Shown: positions 22,638-35,208, counted from the first letter of the stretch. The stretch: 64,000 nt of DNA from Argyresthia goedartella (GCA_949825045.1 OX463806.1:40634208-40698207), one strand, 5' to 3'. Notes: generated by a model not told the origin, from the letters alone. Translations and numbers: made by a program.

Positions 22638-23300
22638 CTAAGTGTTTAGTCCTAAAATATTTCTTCGTTCAATGAAAGTTCTTATCCAACCATGGTTGAC
22701 GATATTGTTACGACATATACATATACTACATAATAGCACAACAATAAAATATATATCAAACATATACTTACTTATATATACATATATAAAAGTACCTATC
22801 ACGAGATAGATAGAGACCTCTTTCAATCTTTTCTTAAAAGTGAAAATTGAGGGACTATCTCTAATAGCGCAGGGAAGTGCTTTCCACAGTAAATAATAAT
22901 AATAAATAATAAATAATAATACCTTGGACACCTTTTACACACATTGATCTAGCCCCAAACTAGGATTCCCTGTATCTTGGGTACTAGACAACGATATATA
23001 TACTTATATAGAGAAATATTATACTTAGATAGATAAACAACCATGACTAGGGTACAAACATCCGTTCTCATCAAACAAACATTTGCCACCACCGGGACTC
23101 GAACCCGGGACCCTTGGTTTCGTAGGCAGCGTCACTACCGACTCGGCCATTCGGGTCGTCAATCGCCCTTAACCTAAACGAGTGTTTGTAAGCGGCAGTG
23201 TTATGCCGAGGAGTTGAAAGGAGAGACATCGTGATGGGATCATATAACAGGTTCTGATTCTGAGGAGAAGCTATGTCACCTTCAAACAAAAGTCTTAACA
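22638..23300 (-). mobile_element. LINE ORF2 C-terminal end and 3' flank, split by a SINE
   Basis: The minus-strand tail LWKALPCAIRDSPSIFTFKK (near 22800-22890) and the upstream part STPRHNTAAYKHSFRLRA (near 23165-23250) are consecutive parts of the same LINE ORF seen intact at 1.66-1.96 kb. They are separated by SINE family A. Confidence 0.75.
22891..23162 (-). repeat. SINE family A, full length with tRNA-like head
   Basis: On the minus strand the head at about 23162-23085 reads like a tRNA gene 5' region, with a box-A-like tggccgagtcggtagtg and box-B gggttcgagtcccggtgg. It is followed by the family body (gtacccaagatacagggaat) and an (aat/att)n tail at 22891-22920. It is inserted in a LINE. 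I do not call it a tRNA gene: there is no complete cloverleaf and it continues into SINE body. Confidence 0.8.
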
Positions 23301-23660
23301 ACTCTCTCCGATGGAGACTTTATTCTGAGAACAACCGCTCAAACACAGAATCACTTCGGACACAGAACACACATACCAGTCTTATAATTAGTCAATCATT
23401 TGACTCTCTTGGCCTGAAATGAACCCCAATACAGAGACCCTACATTTTTCTGTTGACATTTCAAGTCCAAGCAAAATGACAAAGCGATCAATTCTGTCAA
23501 CAACGCTCACACATTTGGTTCTTAAGTCCTTGTACCATTAAGCCAAAAACGTTTAACCAAACACTATGGGTCATCGTGAAGCTCGATTGGGACGAACCTG
23601 TCTCTTCAGAATTCAAGCAAGCTTGGAAGAGATTCATACATAATTAAACTCAAATCCGAG

Positions 23661-23958
23661 AGAGCTCCGTGGTCTAACGGGTTTCACGCTTGCTTCTCAT
23701 ACAGGAGATGCAGTTCCATTCCTAAACATGTACCAATGAGATAATTTATTTATTTTAAGTACATTATCGGAAGTTCAGTGTTTCGGATGGCACGTTAAGA
23801 TGTAGGTCCCGGCTACTATCGCTACGTGGTAGTGGTCGTTAAACCCCTCCTTCAATCCGCACTGAGCCAGCGTGGAGGAGTATGGCTTGATCTTACTCGT
23901 ATCCGGGTAAAGGCCTGTGCACCTCGGTGGGGACATTAATGGGCTACATTATATATAA
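23661..23958 (+). repeat. SINE family C (tRNA-like head, RTE-like body)
   Basis: The head agctccgtggtctaacgg is tRNA-like. The body has the block ggtcccggctactatcgcta followed by cgtggtagtggtcgttaaac. I recognise this type of block as a common dispersed repeat in Lepidoptera. The tail is acctcggtggggacattaat. Confidence 0.6.
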
Positions 23959-24193
23959 CCTCAAATCTCAGCCCTTAGTATACCCATTTAAACAATGAAA
24001 ACATCTCGTGTTTTATCGTAGTAGTGGATTCGACTGAAACATTTTTTGATGTCACAAAATATTCCGTTTCAAAACTTTACAACGAATTCTCGCTTATGTT
24101 TTTGCAGATTCCTTTGTAACAGTCGAGTCCCCAGAAATAAACATTCGGTCCATTAAGTGTCAATGAACTAGACATTTCTTTCACACATTTATC

Positions 24194-24372
24194 AACGACC
24201 TCTGTGTCGCTGCGGTTGTGGCACTGCCTACCATGCCAGTGGTCCCACGTTCGATACGACTGGGGATAAAGGAAAAACACACCAGATGTTTGTGTGTGAC
24301 ATCGCTGTTTCTGGTTCCCACGACACAGGGTATCCTAGTGTGGGGCCTGAAGAAATGTATGTGAATATTTAT
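24194..24372 (+). repeat. SINE family B copy
   Basis: tRNA-like head (tgtgtcgctgcggttgtggc; box B around ccacgttcgatacgac) followed by the body tgacatcgctgtttctggtt...tatcctagtgtggggcc. It matches other family B copies. Confidence 0.75.
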
Positions 24373-24539
24373 TTTAATGTATTTTTTTAGCAAATTTTCA
24401 CAGGATGTCATTAACAAAGATAAAAAAAAGATAAATACTTTAGTCGAAAGTCCAAAATTTCAGCATTAACTTAATTTTTTGACCCCATGGGTCTGATCAG
24501 TGTTGGTGGAAGGCCCCCAGCTCTGAATATTCTTATGAT

Positions 24540-25270
24540 AAGAAACACCCTATATTATTATGTTCTAAACATCATTTCACATATACCCGTCTCTTACATG
24601 CTTGTCCAACTCTTATGCTTGCATCGATTCGCGAAAGCATATAGCCGGTGGTAGAGACTTGGCTAGGCACATAGCTCGTAGTTGTGTTTTATGTAGGCGC
24701 ATGTCGGCTTGGTCTCGACAAAACATCATGGGAAATCTACCTAGTCAACATTTAAGGCCAGATTTTCCTTTCGACTTTCCAGTCACTAATCATAAATGGT
24801 CTTGTATTTATGATAAGTGACCGGCGCGGTCGGGGCTCACCATTCACCATTCACCATCAAGGCATATCTAGCCTACCTATCCATATGTTTCCTTCCGTAG
24901 GTAAGTGCGTTCATCTCGAGGCCGTGGGTGATATGTCTAACGGCGCATTTATTTTATTTAACAGATTTTGAAGACGCAATCCAAACCATCTGAATAGATA
25001 CCAGTGGTTGGAGCAAGTAAGACAACGTTTTTGGAGACGCTGGCAGTCGGAATATGAGGCAAATTTACAACTAAATCTAAATGGCGTTGCCGATGCAGAG
25101 ATCTCCAGCCTGGCGACATGGTGGTGTTGAAGGAGGATGGTCTGGTTCCACTTCAATGGCGACTTGGCAGAGTGTAGCGCGTCTTCCCTGGCCAATACGG
25201 CGTGTCTCGCGTGGCTGAAGTCACGACTCAATAAGAGGTCGTCAGACGTGCCGAATGAAAATTACGCTCA
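24540..25270 (+). pseudogene. BEL/Pao integrase and C-terminal DUF5641 fragments
   Basis: In plus-strand order: HPILLCSKHHFTYTRLLHAC (integrase N-terminal zinc region), LARHIARSCVLCRRMSAWSR then IMGNLPSQHLRPDFPFDF (integrase zinc finger and linker), CVHLEAVGDM near 24905-24935 (core start). After a jump come RYQWLEQVRQRFWRRWQSEY and GDMVVLKEDGLVPLQWRLGR, the C-terminal DUF5641-type region of BEL/Pao polyproteins, followed by VSRVAEV. Most of the integrase core is deleted and frames change. Family and strand match the gag and RT pieces at 18.1-19.2 kb. Confidence 0.7.
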
Positions 25271-26139
25271 AGATTCTTGAAAACAATGCTTTCAAGGCAG
25301 TGGTGGATGGAAGAAGTCCGCGTGCATACATAGGACATAGGAGGGGTAGGCAAGGGTAACGCGGTGGTCCACCACGCACGTATAAGTCACCGGATACTAG
25401 GTAAGGCCCCCTTTTGCATTATATTCAAGCTATCGAACGTATCTCGACTGTGTAAATAGTCTTTACCTATTTATTTCATTACAAGTACTTATATTTTGTC
25501 TGTAGACACCTTTCGATGTCTTTGCACACATTGGTAGGAGTGGCATGCTTGCCTCCGCCTCTTTTATTATAACACGTTACTCGAATTGCTAGCCATGAGA
25601 ATATTCTAGTAGGTAAACGTTGAGCATTTGTTGTTTTATTTTGGGAGTGCTTAATAGAATACCGTCTCGGGTGCCAACCCACGCTTCGCCGCCACTGGAC
25701 GATAGTGCACAACTCCTATGGCTTTGATAAATACTTATTTAGAAATGAATATGATTGTGCATCAGGTTGTACAGTTCAATCAATATAGAGTTCGGGAGGG
25801 GCGAAAATTTGGAACTTACTGGCGGCAAATCTGTAAATAAGCTGCTGCTGTTAATTGCAACTAAAATCACCAAAATAATGAATTTACCCGACCAAAGCTA
25901 ATAAGGCACTAAAAATTACTTTAAAAAAGGCTCGAATCGCAAAGCATGAAGTCTGGTTTTTTGTATGTTGTATGGACCAGTTAGGGTAATGTTAATACAA
26001 CTTTGTAATTTCGTATAGTAAGTGCACTGTAAAAGCCGGTGGTCGCCAACGATTAGTGGGTTGTGTGCGGCAAGGCAGTGACACTTGCAGGACGAGTCAA
26101 CGTACTCTGAATAACCATAAAACAAACATTCACACATAC
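25271..26139. other. Unassigned DNA right of the BEL/Pao C-terminal region
   Basis: If the BEL/Pao element has a right LTR, it could start here, but no LTR pair or TG...CA boundary could be shown. No gene recognised. Confidence 0.25.
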
Positions 26140-26324
26140 AGGTATTTAGATTGCTTCTGGCCCCACACTAGGATACCATGTGCAGTGGGCACCAGAAACA
26201 GCGACGTCACACACATATAAACATTCAAGATCTGGGCTTTTTTTTTTCTTAAGGAGCCGGGGATCGAACCTGGGAACTCTCGCATGGTAGGCAGAGCCAC
26301 AACCGCTGCGCCACAGAGGTCGCC
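26140..26324 (-). repeat. SINE family B copy (minus strand)
   Basis: The minus strand reads head (ctctgtggcgcagcggttgt ... gggttcgatccc type box B around 26270) then the body with ggtgcccactgcacatggta and tcctagtgtggggccag. A run of nine t (26236-26244) separates head and body. Confidence 0.75.
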
Positions 26325-28800
26325 AAAAACAAATCCATACAGGTTTATATGGAGTTGTCAAAGTTTATTATGGTTTAGTGTAGTAGTCACTGGCACTTTG
26401 GAGTTCATGTTTAGGGAGTTCCGTCAATCGTTGACAAACTCGTGAGTTCACAACCGACGCCTTGTGAAGTTTGCTCTGGAGCGTTTTCGGCGGAAGTTGC
26501 AACTTGAACGCTAAAATGTATTATTTTTATAAATTAACTTTATTTTTTGCTAAAATATGATTGAAATATTAAAAAAACATGTACCTATATTCCGAAATCA
26601 CTTACCAGGCGAAAAGGCTGTGCGTGTCGTGTACGGCGTCAAGGCGTTGAGGCCGATGTTTGATGTAGACCGCACCGGTCGGTAGGCATATATCGACGCG
26701 GCATACTAGGACGGGTCGACGACGACGAGTCGTACCGCTATGTACGCGGCCTACGATGTAAATAGGAGACGAAGACGAAGGACCTCTTGTCAAAGTGGCG
26801 CCAACTTTTGGTGGGAATTTTCGTGACAACAACCATGTCTGTTGCTACAGGTCAGTTAACTAAAGCTGGCATGTCCACAGTACTCACACTAATACAATTT
26901 CACTAAACACTATGTTTAAAACGTGACACGAATGTAAATATCACTATATTTATAAGCAGTAGCAAAAGCAAAACAATAACTGTCTCCTTCATACTCATAA
27001 ATATGACCGCGAGCGAGAGACGAGACAGGCTATTCTTGATGCCCATGCAGTGCAACGTCACGCTGCGCGATTGTTCAGAGACACTACACAAGCGCAACGT
27101 GTAAATGTGTTGAAGCTTTAGTTAACCGACCTATATAATATCAATTATTCATAAATTTGTTCTATGGTTAAAGAGACAAATAAAAGGGCAAGATTTGAGA
27201 GAAGAAAGATTTAATAAATAGAATTGTACATAATAATTATAATCTAAAACAGGTGTATCGGAATTCCAAGTTCATATTAAAAGAAATTATAAGTCTGACA
27301 TCACAAAATCGACTACACAGCGAAAATTTTAGATAAAAATGCATTATTCAAATATTATTTTTCGATTCAAACATCAATAATTACATGGTTTAGTTGTCTT
27401 TACGTGAGATTCACTTAAAGATAATTTCACAAAAATCAGGGTGCTATTTTACAAGGAGCTACAAATTAAATTAAAATTAAAATTTGACAGAAACGTCAAG
27501 TTCAAAATGATGCAGTGGGTATGGTGTTCGCCCAATGAATACTATCCAAAACCAATCCAAAGTATTATAACATAATTGATATGTAGTTAATTATATAACG
27601 TCTATGTAGTCATCAGTGACTATACATACGCTAAATAAACATCGTAAACATTTAGTATTATCTATGTTCAGGCATACATAATACTAAGTGACTACGACGA
27701 TTGTTCAATTGAGATATCTATATTTACATTAACTGCAGAATAACGAACCAGACAAATAACTAGATAGTTTTAAAAGTTAGGTTCATGAATGGTTCCGATC
27801 GAGACCACCAGATGTCGCCTATTCAGGCATGACAATACAATGAGTCAATAGCACCCTGGATTAAAACATATACATAAGTAAATACATCGTATTATTATAA
27901 TATACAATACACCTTTACGTATCAGATAATCTTTTTATACTCTACACATATTAGTTAGCATATTAGTTATTGATACTTACAAAATGAACAAAAAAAAAAC
28001 AGTTTTATTATCTAACATTCCCCTCGCAGGGCATCTTATGCACCATAGGTTTTAACCGTAATATAGTTTTAAGAATTAAGTGAAGAGCTTAGTAAGTTAG
28101 GAAGAAGGCGATAACTTGCGGGAGGAGTAAAAACGTACCTAACTAGAGAAACCTCTCACTTGTTCACTCATACAAGCACCTCCACTAATCACCGATCCTG
28201 GATCCTCACTACACACCCACGAACACACTCGCACACGCACAGACGAACATATGTCGAAGGTCGAGTACTGCTCCAACAACACCACCGGATAACACGACAA
28301 AATTATTGACCCATAAAGCGCAATCTGTAACTAGGCTACATGCTTACTCAGTACTTACAATATTGCTCCGGCTTTATATCAACTTAGTGAAGAGACGCTG
28401 GTTGTTGTAAGAAGTGAACAAGTGGGTTCGTAAGCTACCGAGAAGTTCTGGATTTAAGGGTATCATAATATTTTAAGCGGAACATACGGTTAGGTATTAG
28501 TAGAATGGTGAGCCCGTAACTTTTACAGCACTCGAATGGTTGAACATGATGCTGTTATTTTATTTGAATAAAACTTTCTAGTTCGGTAACAATATGCAAC
28601 CATGTCATTCTAGCAATAAACTAGTATGGCTCTATTAAAATCATCTAGATATCATCATATCATTAGATAAATTTTATTAAAATTTCAACTTCAATCATAT
28701 TTGTAAGGCCAATTTACTTCTTCGTAGTTTCGTCATCCACGGCTTATTAGTACTGGAAGACCTTAAAACAACAAACAAAGGCCTGATAAAAAAGTGAACT
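26325..28800. other. Unassigned DNA
   Basis: GC-rich stretch at about 26600-26830 with a short minus-strand open frame (26602-26832) but no domain. AT-rich otherwise. Neither a gene nor a recognised element could be supported. Confidence 0.3.
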
Positions 28801-28889
28801 AGCTTTCGGGGCTGGGGCGATCTAACACACTTTGCAGGAAACAGTAGCTTTCGGGGCTGGGGCGATCTAACAAACTTTGCAGGAAACAG
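28801..28889. repeat. Tandem duplication, ~48-bp unit x 2
   Basis: The unit agctttcggggctggggcga...gcaggaaacagt occurs twice head to tail. The copies differ at one position (cacactt versus caaactt). Confidence 0.85.
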
Positions 28890-29904
28890 GTGTTTTGTGT
28901 TCGAGGCCAATTAGTTAGGTATTGTATACAGTGTCCTGTGATTTGGTGTATTTTAAATATATATTATGTACATTTGTACAGACAGACCCACAAACTTCAA
29001 TTGATCCGGAAGACCAGTAGTAACTTGAAGATTTTTTCAGTGACCTATATTCTTTAGGGTTATAGTTTCAACTGGAAAAACAAACAATCAATTTTAATTC
29101 AGATAACTCAACTCTGCAGATTAGATATTAATATAATAATTTGTACAACATTTATGCGCTACCTTGTGGCCAAAACAGGAACTAAAGTTGCCAGCATTCT
29201 CTTTTGCCGTTGAAGCTAGAGTCGCCATCATCAGGCCAGTTAGAGTTGGTGGCACTGTATGTCAGTGGGTAACAGATATTATATTATTGATTGATTATTG
29301 TGATACTTGGTTTGTAGATGTCTTGTGAATTGTAACCGTGTTACTACAAAAAATGTTACACATAGTTTAATTTTTGTCTTTAAACGAGTGTTGAAGGGGA
29401 GTTTATGTTTTTGTGGTGAAATCTTGTGTTTAATAAAGTAATACTAAGCTTTTTGGAGCGTCTTATTTGTAGGTACATTGTAATTTATTGAATTAAAAAG
29501 TGACACATCCGATGGCCTCTGTACAATATTGACGAACTTCTAAATTTATGAAAAGTGGATCATATGATTCAAGGTGTATAACACGGATCATTTAATATAA
29601 TAAATATAATTAGCCATTGTTGCTTTCATTGACCTAACTGGTTTGTAAACTTACAATTTCATCAGTTAAGAGTTTACAATAGAAGCACTTTACTGCGTCG
29701 AGGCATTTGCTGAAGGTCTTGTACTCTTCATGATGTTATAGTAGTGTTTAGAATCGTACGATACTACTGCTTATAGTACTTCGACTAAAGATAGTTGTTA
29801 GTCTCAATTTGCAGTTTGCAGAATTACTGTGAGACAATTGCCTTATTCTTGAAAGAAATGTATGTACGATTATTACATAGTATGATGTAACACATAACCA
29901 CATG
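28890..29904. other. Unassigned AT-rich DNA
   Basis: No open frame or repeat recognised. Confidence 0.3.
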
Positions 29905-30525
29905 GTGCCACCGGTGTTACTTCTGGTAGTACCACGGGAGATTTTGCATTACCCCTGGTGCTACTTATCAATATAACACATACATAATACAAAAGTATGT
30001 GAAGTAGGCTTATGCTACAACAATTGAGGGCCGTTAAAAGAATTTAAGCGCATAGCGGGGACTTCTCGAAATGGGGACTTCGCAGAATGGGGTCGGGTTC
30101 ATTTCGCTAAAAAAGTTAATGTTTCAAAATGATGCCATGAAAACATTTTGATCACTATTTTTGACAGGTGTCGTCAAAACTAGTGACATCTGTAAAAATT
30201 AATGACACCTGGCAAAATAAGTGACAGCTGTCGTTAGTTTCATATAAGTTAATTATCTTAGATATAAAGAACTTGCATGGTAATCTATGTTCATGACGTA
30301 TAAGATGTTCTGAATGACTTAGAACTGACAGTTCCAATCAAAGTAAATTTAGAAATAAGCATACCTGGAATACGTTTGTAATATTTATATGTTATATTAA
30401 TAAGTAGCACCAGGGTTATGCGAAATCTACCAGACAGGATAGCAGTACTACGGGCTAAAAATAATCCCCATGATATCTACTTCCAGTAGTACCATCGCAC
30501 CGGTAGTACCACGGGTAAGTGGACA
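29905..30525. mobile_element. Inverted-repeat element, ~620 bp
   Basis: The left side (cccctggtgctacttatcaa, preceded by ggtagtaccacggg) is found inverted on the right side (30395-30420 and 30480-30525, including accggtagtaccacggg). The arms are imperfect and contain repeated accggt/gtacca motifs. There is no transposase. It is probably a decayed MITE or foldback element. Confidence 0.5.
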
Positions 30526-32398
30526 TAACATGAATTATTGTTCAGTTGTCTTAATATGGTTATATCATTGCTTCTGTATGGGTATTGTTTAATATATATT
30601 GCATTGTACCGTTAAAACAGATAATTAATATATAGATCCATATTACTCTTTAATTTAGGTATAATTTGTCCAAGTACTATAATTTAAAACATTTATGCGT
30701 CGTTTAGAATATCTTAGTCTTCCAATAACTACCTTCCAATGTTATTTTTGCGAGACTGATAAGTGACTGGCAGTATTACAGTTAATATTCGGTTTACTTA
30801 CACAAACGTTCCAAGAGAAAGGTCACACAAAGTAGGGGACACAATATTCAGATTTCAGATCAAAGAGTTGAATGAACCTCGACGTCAATAATATATATTA
30901 CATTCATATAGACAATAATTACCACATAGAGCTTGAAATGTAGGGAATATTCAATGAACTATTATTAAATTCAATTCCACTTGAATTTACATTGCATTAT
31001 TACATTTTGTGAGAGCCAAGTCATACATTGGTACCTTTAAAAAACACGTTGTGCGAAATAACATATATTGTGCATAACATTCAACTTTCAGAGTTTGTGT
31101 TCGATGCTGTATTGTTAACCTGAGTATACATACATACATATATAATTTATAATGTTTAGCATATTACGACATGCGAATGAGCAACAATTACAGCGGGATA
31201 GAAGCAGACAAAGAACTCAAAAGTATATAAATGTCGAAGCAAATAATAGCGAGATATAATAACATTAATTATATTTAAAACCGTCAACGTTAAGCGTGCT
31301 AAGTTAGTCAGTAAATCTATAAATAATAGAAACCACAAAGCAATAAAACATATACATTGTAGGTACCTACCTATACATTGTATAATAAACAAGTGGTCAG
31401 ACTAAATAATGTAAGATTCGTGCCAAAAGCGCTTCCACGTATGGTGTCCGGATAAAGCTCAATAATACTATGTAATTTACTTAATTGTATACTACATGAT
31501 ATTTTTATAGCGCTGAAGAGCATTCGTGAATATTTACAAACCTACGCGCCTACCTAGCGCCATCTATACGACAGGTCGAGAACTATAGGTGACTACTACC
31601 ATTTATGTAGCGGACTATGGTCAGGACAGGTCAGACAGATAGGCACCCTTACAGTGACCGTACAGCGCCGCCTAGCGTAGGGCAGAGAAACCATGCAATA
31701 CCAAAACACCCCTTATTTGATAGAAGGAATGGTGCCCAACACATGCCGCCAGAAATAGCGTCACGGTGGCGCTACTTGTCTCATTATTAGCAAATTATGA
31801 TCACTAACAGCAATATTTCATTTACAGTAGGTACTTGACAAGTCTCTTTACCTCATCGGAAAGTTAATTTGCATTGTTTCCCTAAGACCCCAAATTAACA
31901 TCAGATTGCTTCATAAACATTATCCTAATTAAGCCTGATAGGTTCAAACATATTAATATTTTGATAAATAACAACTTATCAACAGAAAAGTAACTGGTCA
32001 TTTCTGGTGGTGTCATTTCAAGTCAGCTATTACCTCTTAATTTTATTTCTACGGGGTATCTATTTATCTTTGTTAGTTGTGTCCATCATCCTCACAGTAT
32101 AAACTCTAAACTAAACTTTTAACCTAAAATAAAATATGATTAGATGTTGTTTAAAGTAAGGACGGCGAATTTGAGTTGACTTGAGACGTAGATTCAAATA
32201 TTGATTTGTATTTTTTAGAGTTGCTGTTTATATTTGTGCGTTGTGTTTCTACAAAGAAAGGTCACAGTTTCTACATATTGACAAATTGAACTGAAACAAA
32301 GACATGGAAATTCAGTTGCGTAGATCTTCTGGCTGAGGGACGAATTCTTGTGGCATCTCCAGCCAAAAAAAGGCGTAGCTACAGGCTGATCATCGATT
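30526..32398. other. Unassigned AT-rich DNA
   Basis: No gene recognised. Microsatellite-like catacata tract near 31130. Confidence 0.3.
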
Positions 32399-32574
32399 TA
32401 TATACAGGTAATATTTAATTAGCTGACCATATTTTAGGAACTGATAGTAACCATAATTATGAACAACTTTCCCAAAAACATGGTTTCGACCATGTTTTTG
32501 GGGAAAGTTGTTCATATTAACGGGTACTAACATTCCCTAAAATATGGCCAGCTAATTAAATGTCACCCTGTATA
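32399..32574. mobile_element. Foldback MITE, ~176 bp near-complete palindrome
   Basis: The two halves are inverted copies: tatacaggta...atttaattagctgaccat on the left, and the complement ending tgtcaccctgtata on the right. They meet at a central hairpin with arms aaaaacatggt/accatgttttt around 32491-32515. A longer member of the family is at 53.21-53.50 kb. Confidence 0.8.
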
Positions 32575-33479
32575 TATTGTCATTACTTGATCCATACTAT
32601 AATCAACAGAGGTATGACCATCCCGCTTCCCGCCAAACTAATGTCATCATCCGTTGGGGGTTGTCCATTGATTACGTGGGTGTTTTTGACGATTAACTGA
32701 TACCAGCTCGTGGTATTGCAAATTGCAGTAGTGCTGCACCAAGCGATATAGGTTTCGAACTAAATATGCTTTCGTAGCATCTCTGATTACATCGGTGACA
32801 TATTTTGTTCTACGTGAACAATATGTATTTATAAAATTTTATAGTATGTTATTATACCATGGATCAGATAATGACTGACTATATACTAGTGTAGCCATGA
32901 ATTATTTGCTGGTAAAAACCTATTCAAAATGAATGATTAAATTTGAAAATGAGTACATGACTCCATTTACTTTAAAAGATACCTTAAAATTCTGAATAAC
33001 AAAACTTTATAATAAGAATATAATAATACTTTAGGCTGACTCAGTCAGGACAGTTTGAAATTCCCTCCTTTACAACTAAACCCTAATTTTATGCTAAAAT
33101 ATTTCAGCATGATAATGTCCTACCTATGTTTAGAATATGGTTCCTTATAATCTGTAGGTACATATATTTAGGTGTGTTTATAATATGTCTTGGTATTGTG
33201 CAACTATTTCGTCTGCGATCACTGTGCAATGCCGTCTGCGCATGAGCTCCGTTTAATACCTATGCGAAATGCACTGCACTGTCAAAGAAATAACTACATC
33301 GTATGTTCAGAACTTCGAACATGTTGGTAGCTAAGGCCTTGCGCACACGGGTGGCGGCTCAAGTTCGACGAAATGTGAACGGTTTTTTACTCAAAATTTA
33401 AACAGTCCATGCATTTCACTTCAGACGTTTGCCACGGTTGTTACAGGCTCAGTTATTTACCTCTGACATGTGTCATCAA
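32575..33479. other. Unassigned DNA
   Basis: No gene or repeat recognised. Confidence 0.3.
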
Positions 33480-33590
33480 AACACCGGAAGTAAGGGACAG
33501 AGCTAGCATCAATCTCCTTTTCCTTTTCTAAGCGGAAGAAGGAGGAAGAGATTGGTGCACATCTCTGTCCATTACTTCAATCCATTTGTT
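33480..33590. mobile_element. Small inverted-repeat (MITE-like) element
   Basis: The left arm ggaagtaagggacagag...atcaatctcc is repeated inverted on the right (agagattggtg...ctctgtccattacttc). Total length is about 105 bp with no coding capacity. Confidence 0.55.
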
Positions 33591-34897
33591 TTGATTACAC
33601 ATATCAGAAGTGCAATAAGAGTGAACGGTCTGTACAGCCGACAGAAAAGTCAAGCAGAAGAATTGCTTCTGTCAGGCATTCATGTCGGCTGTCAAACTAG
33701 CCGCCGTGTTGTCGATCATGTCGGTTACTATATCGCATGAATACAAATTCTGTTGATATGTGTATCTTTCATATCCCTCACACTGTGAAATCTAACTTTT
33801 ACAGACTACTAAAAGCAACAGCCAAGGTCCACGCCCGTATTTTGTTAAAAAAATATGTATCCGATACAGCGCTTTTAAAGGTCAGACGGTAACTACACAG
33901 CCCCACAACCCACAGACATTAAGGGGCGGAGCTATGCACTCACCTTTTTTCCTTCCAGCGTCGTCGGAACTGTAAAAGCGCCCTTATAATAGCGCTCCGG
34001 ACGCATGTTACAATCGGGAGTGGGCCGGACTAGTTCGTTCGGCTCTGATATTCCGACACCGGCAATGTGCAACCGCTAGTATTTGCTACGTTTTGTAAAT
34101 ATTCACATAAAAATTAAACACGCATTAGCATAGCGCACCACCGGTCTTCATAACGTTCAACATGTGTATATCGGCGTCAAATAACAAGTGTCTGTGAAAA
34201 CAGTGGTTATCCTATTCTGAGGGGAAATTCCAAGCACAATATATTTATACTCGTAAAACGAAAACAATGTCCTCTTGTTTGGATGTTGCATCTAAAGCTA
34301 AACTAATCCTATTTAAAATAAATACTTTATACAGTTACTCAAATCGAACGAAAAGTGTGGCGATGTGTTACCATACATTAAACGTCAACTATTTTTTGCC
34401 GTGGTTTTGAGTTACTGAAACTGGAAGGCTGGAGTCACTTTTAGCTTTATCGTGCTATTACACGTCTGTCTATTATCTTCCCCAACAATATTGTTTATCT
34501 TGCCTACTCCTTCAGTCAATTTATAATACAAAAAGGATCACTTATCAGTATCGATTCAAGTGATTAAAACACTCAATAAGATACAGTCTCAAAATAATAA
34601 AATTAATATGATTAAAGTAAAGATTCGATAAGAAATATTATAAAAATACAACGTGGTCGATGTATTCGGTTTTTCCAGAGTTCGACAAGCGAGTTCGTTC
34701 TAGACCCACTCGGTTCGATGTTTATCGCTGGCCGCAACGGTCTCTTAAGCCACGATTTTAATGGCTTTCTGTCTCAATTTTGTTTCAGATAACTTATCTG
34801 ATACAGCGGGTCCTCGAGATAGACGCCGAATGAAGTAAATGTTGATATTAACAACGAATAAGAATAACAACTCTACATATGTTTGTGGCAGATTGAT
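33591..34897. other. Unassigned DNA
   Basis: A moderately GC-rich patch around 33950-34060 could be regulatory, but no core promoter element or gene start can be tied to it. Confidence 0.25.
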
Positions 34898-35056
34898 TGC
34901 ATGTCTTGTACGTACGTACTGTCCAAGTCAAGTTGGGATGGCTCTATTGCATGTCTTGTACGTACGTACTGTCCAAGCTGTCCAAGTCAAGTTGGGATGG
35001 CTCTATTGCATGTCTTGTACGTACGTACTGTCCAAGTCAAGTTGGGATGGCTCTAT
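34898..35056. repeat. Tandem repeat, ~50-bp unit x 3
   Basis: The unit ttgcatgtcttgtacgtacg...gttgggatggctcta occurs three times in direct orientation. The middle copy carries an extra internal ~9-bp duplication (gtccaagct). Each unit contains the palindrome gtacgtac. Confidence 0.9.
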
Positions 35057-35208
35057 TTTAGTGCTGGAGTCGATGCCGCTAGTTGTAAGCAGGGTCGATG
35101 CGTACTCGCGCAGCACTATCAAAGGCGACACAGAGCCTTTGACGTTGCCCCCTCCGCGTCTTCCACTTTCCCCTATGACCCCAACCCGACGCAAACAATT
35201 CATATGAT

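Noticed and set aside
23085..23162. tRNA gene on the minus strand
   Set aside because: It has A- and B-box-like sequence but runs directly into a SINE body with an (aat)n tail and lacks a convincing complete cloverleaf.
26602..26832. Exon or retroelement leader with a tggcgcc primer-binding-like motif
   Set aside because: The motif is too short and no LTR pair, domain or splice site supports either reading.
34898..35056. CRISPR-like repeat array
   Set aside because: The units are directly abutting with no spacers and the context is an insect genome; it is a minisatellite.
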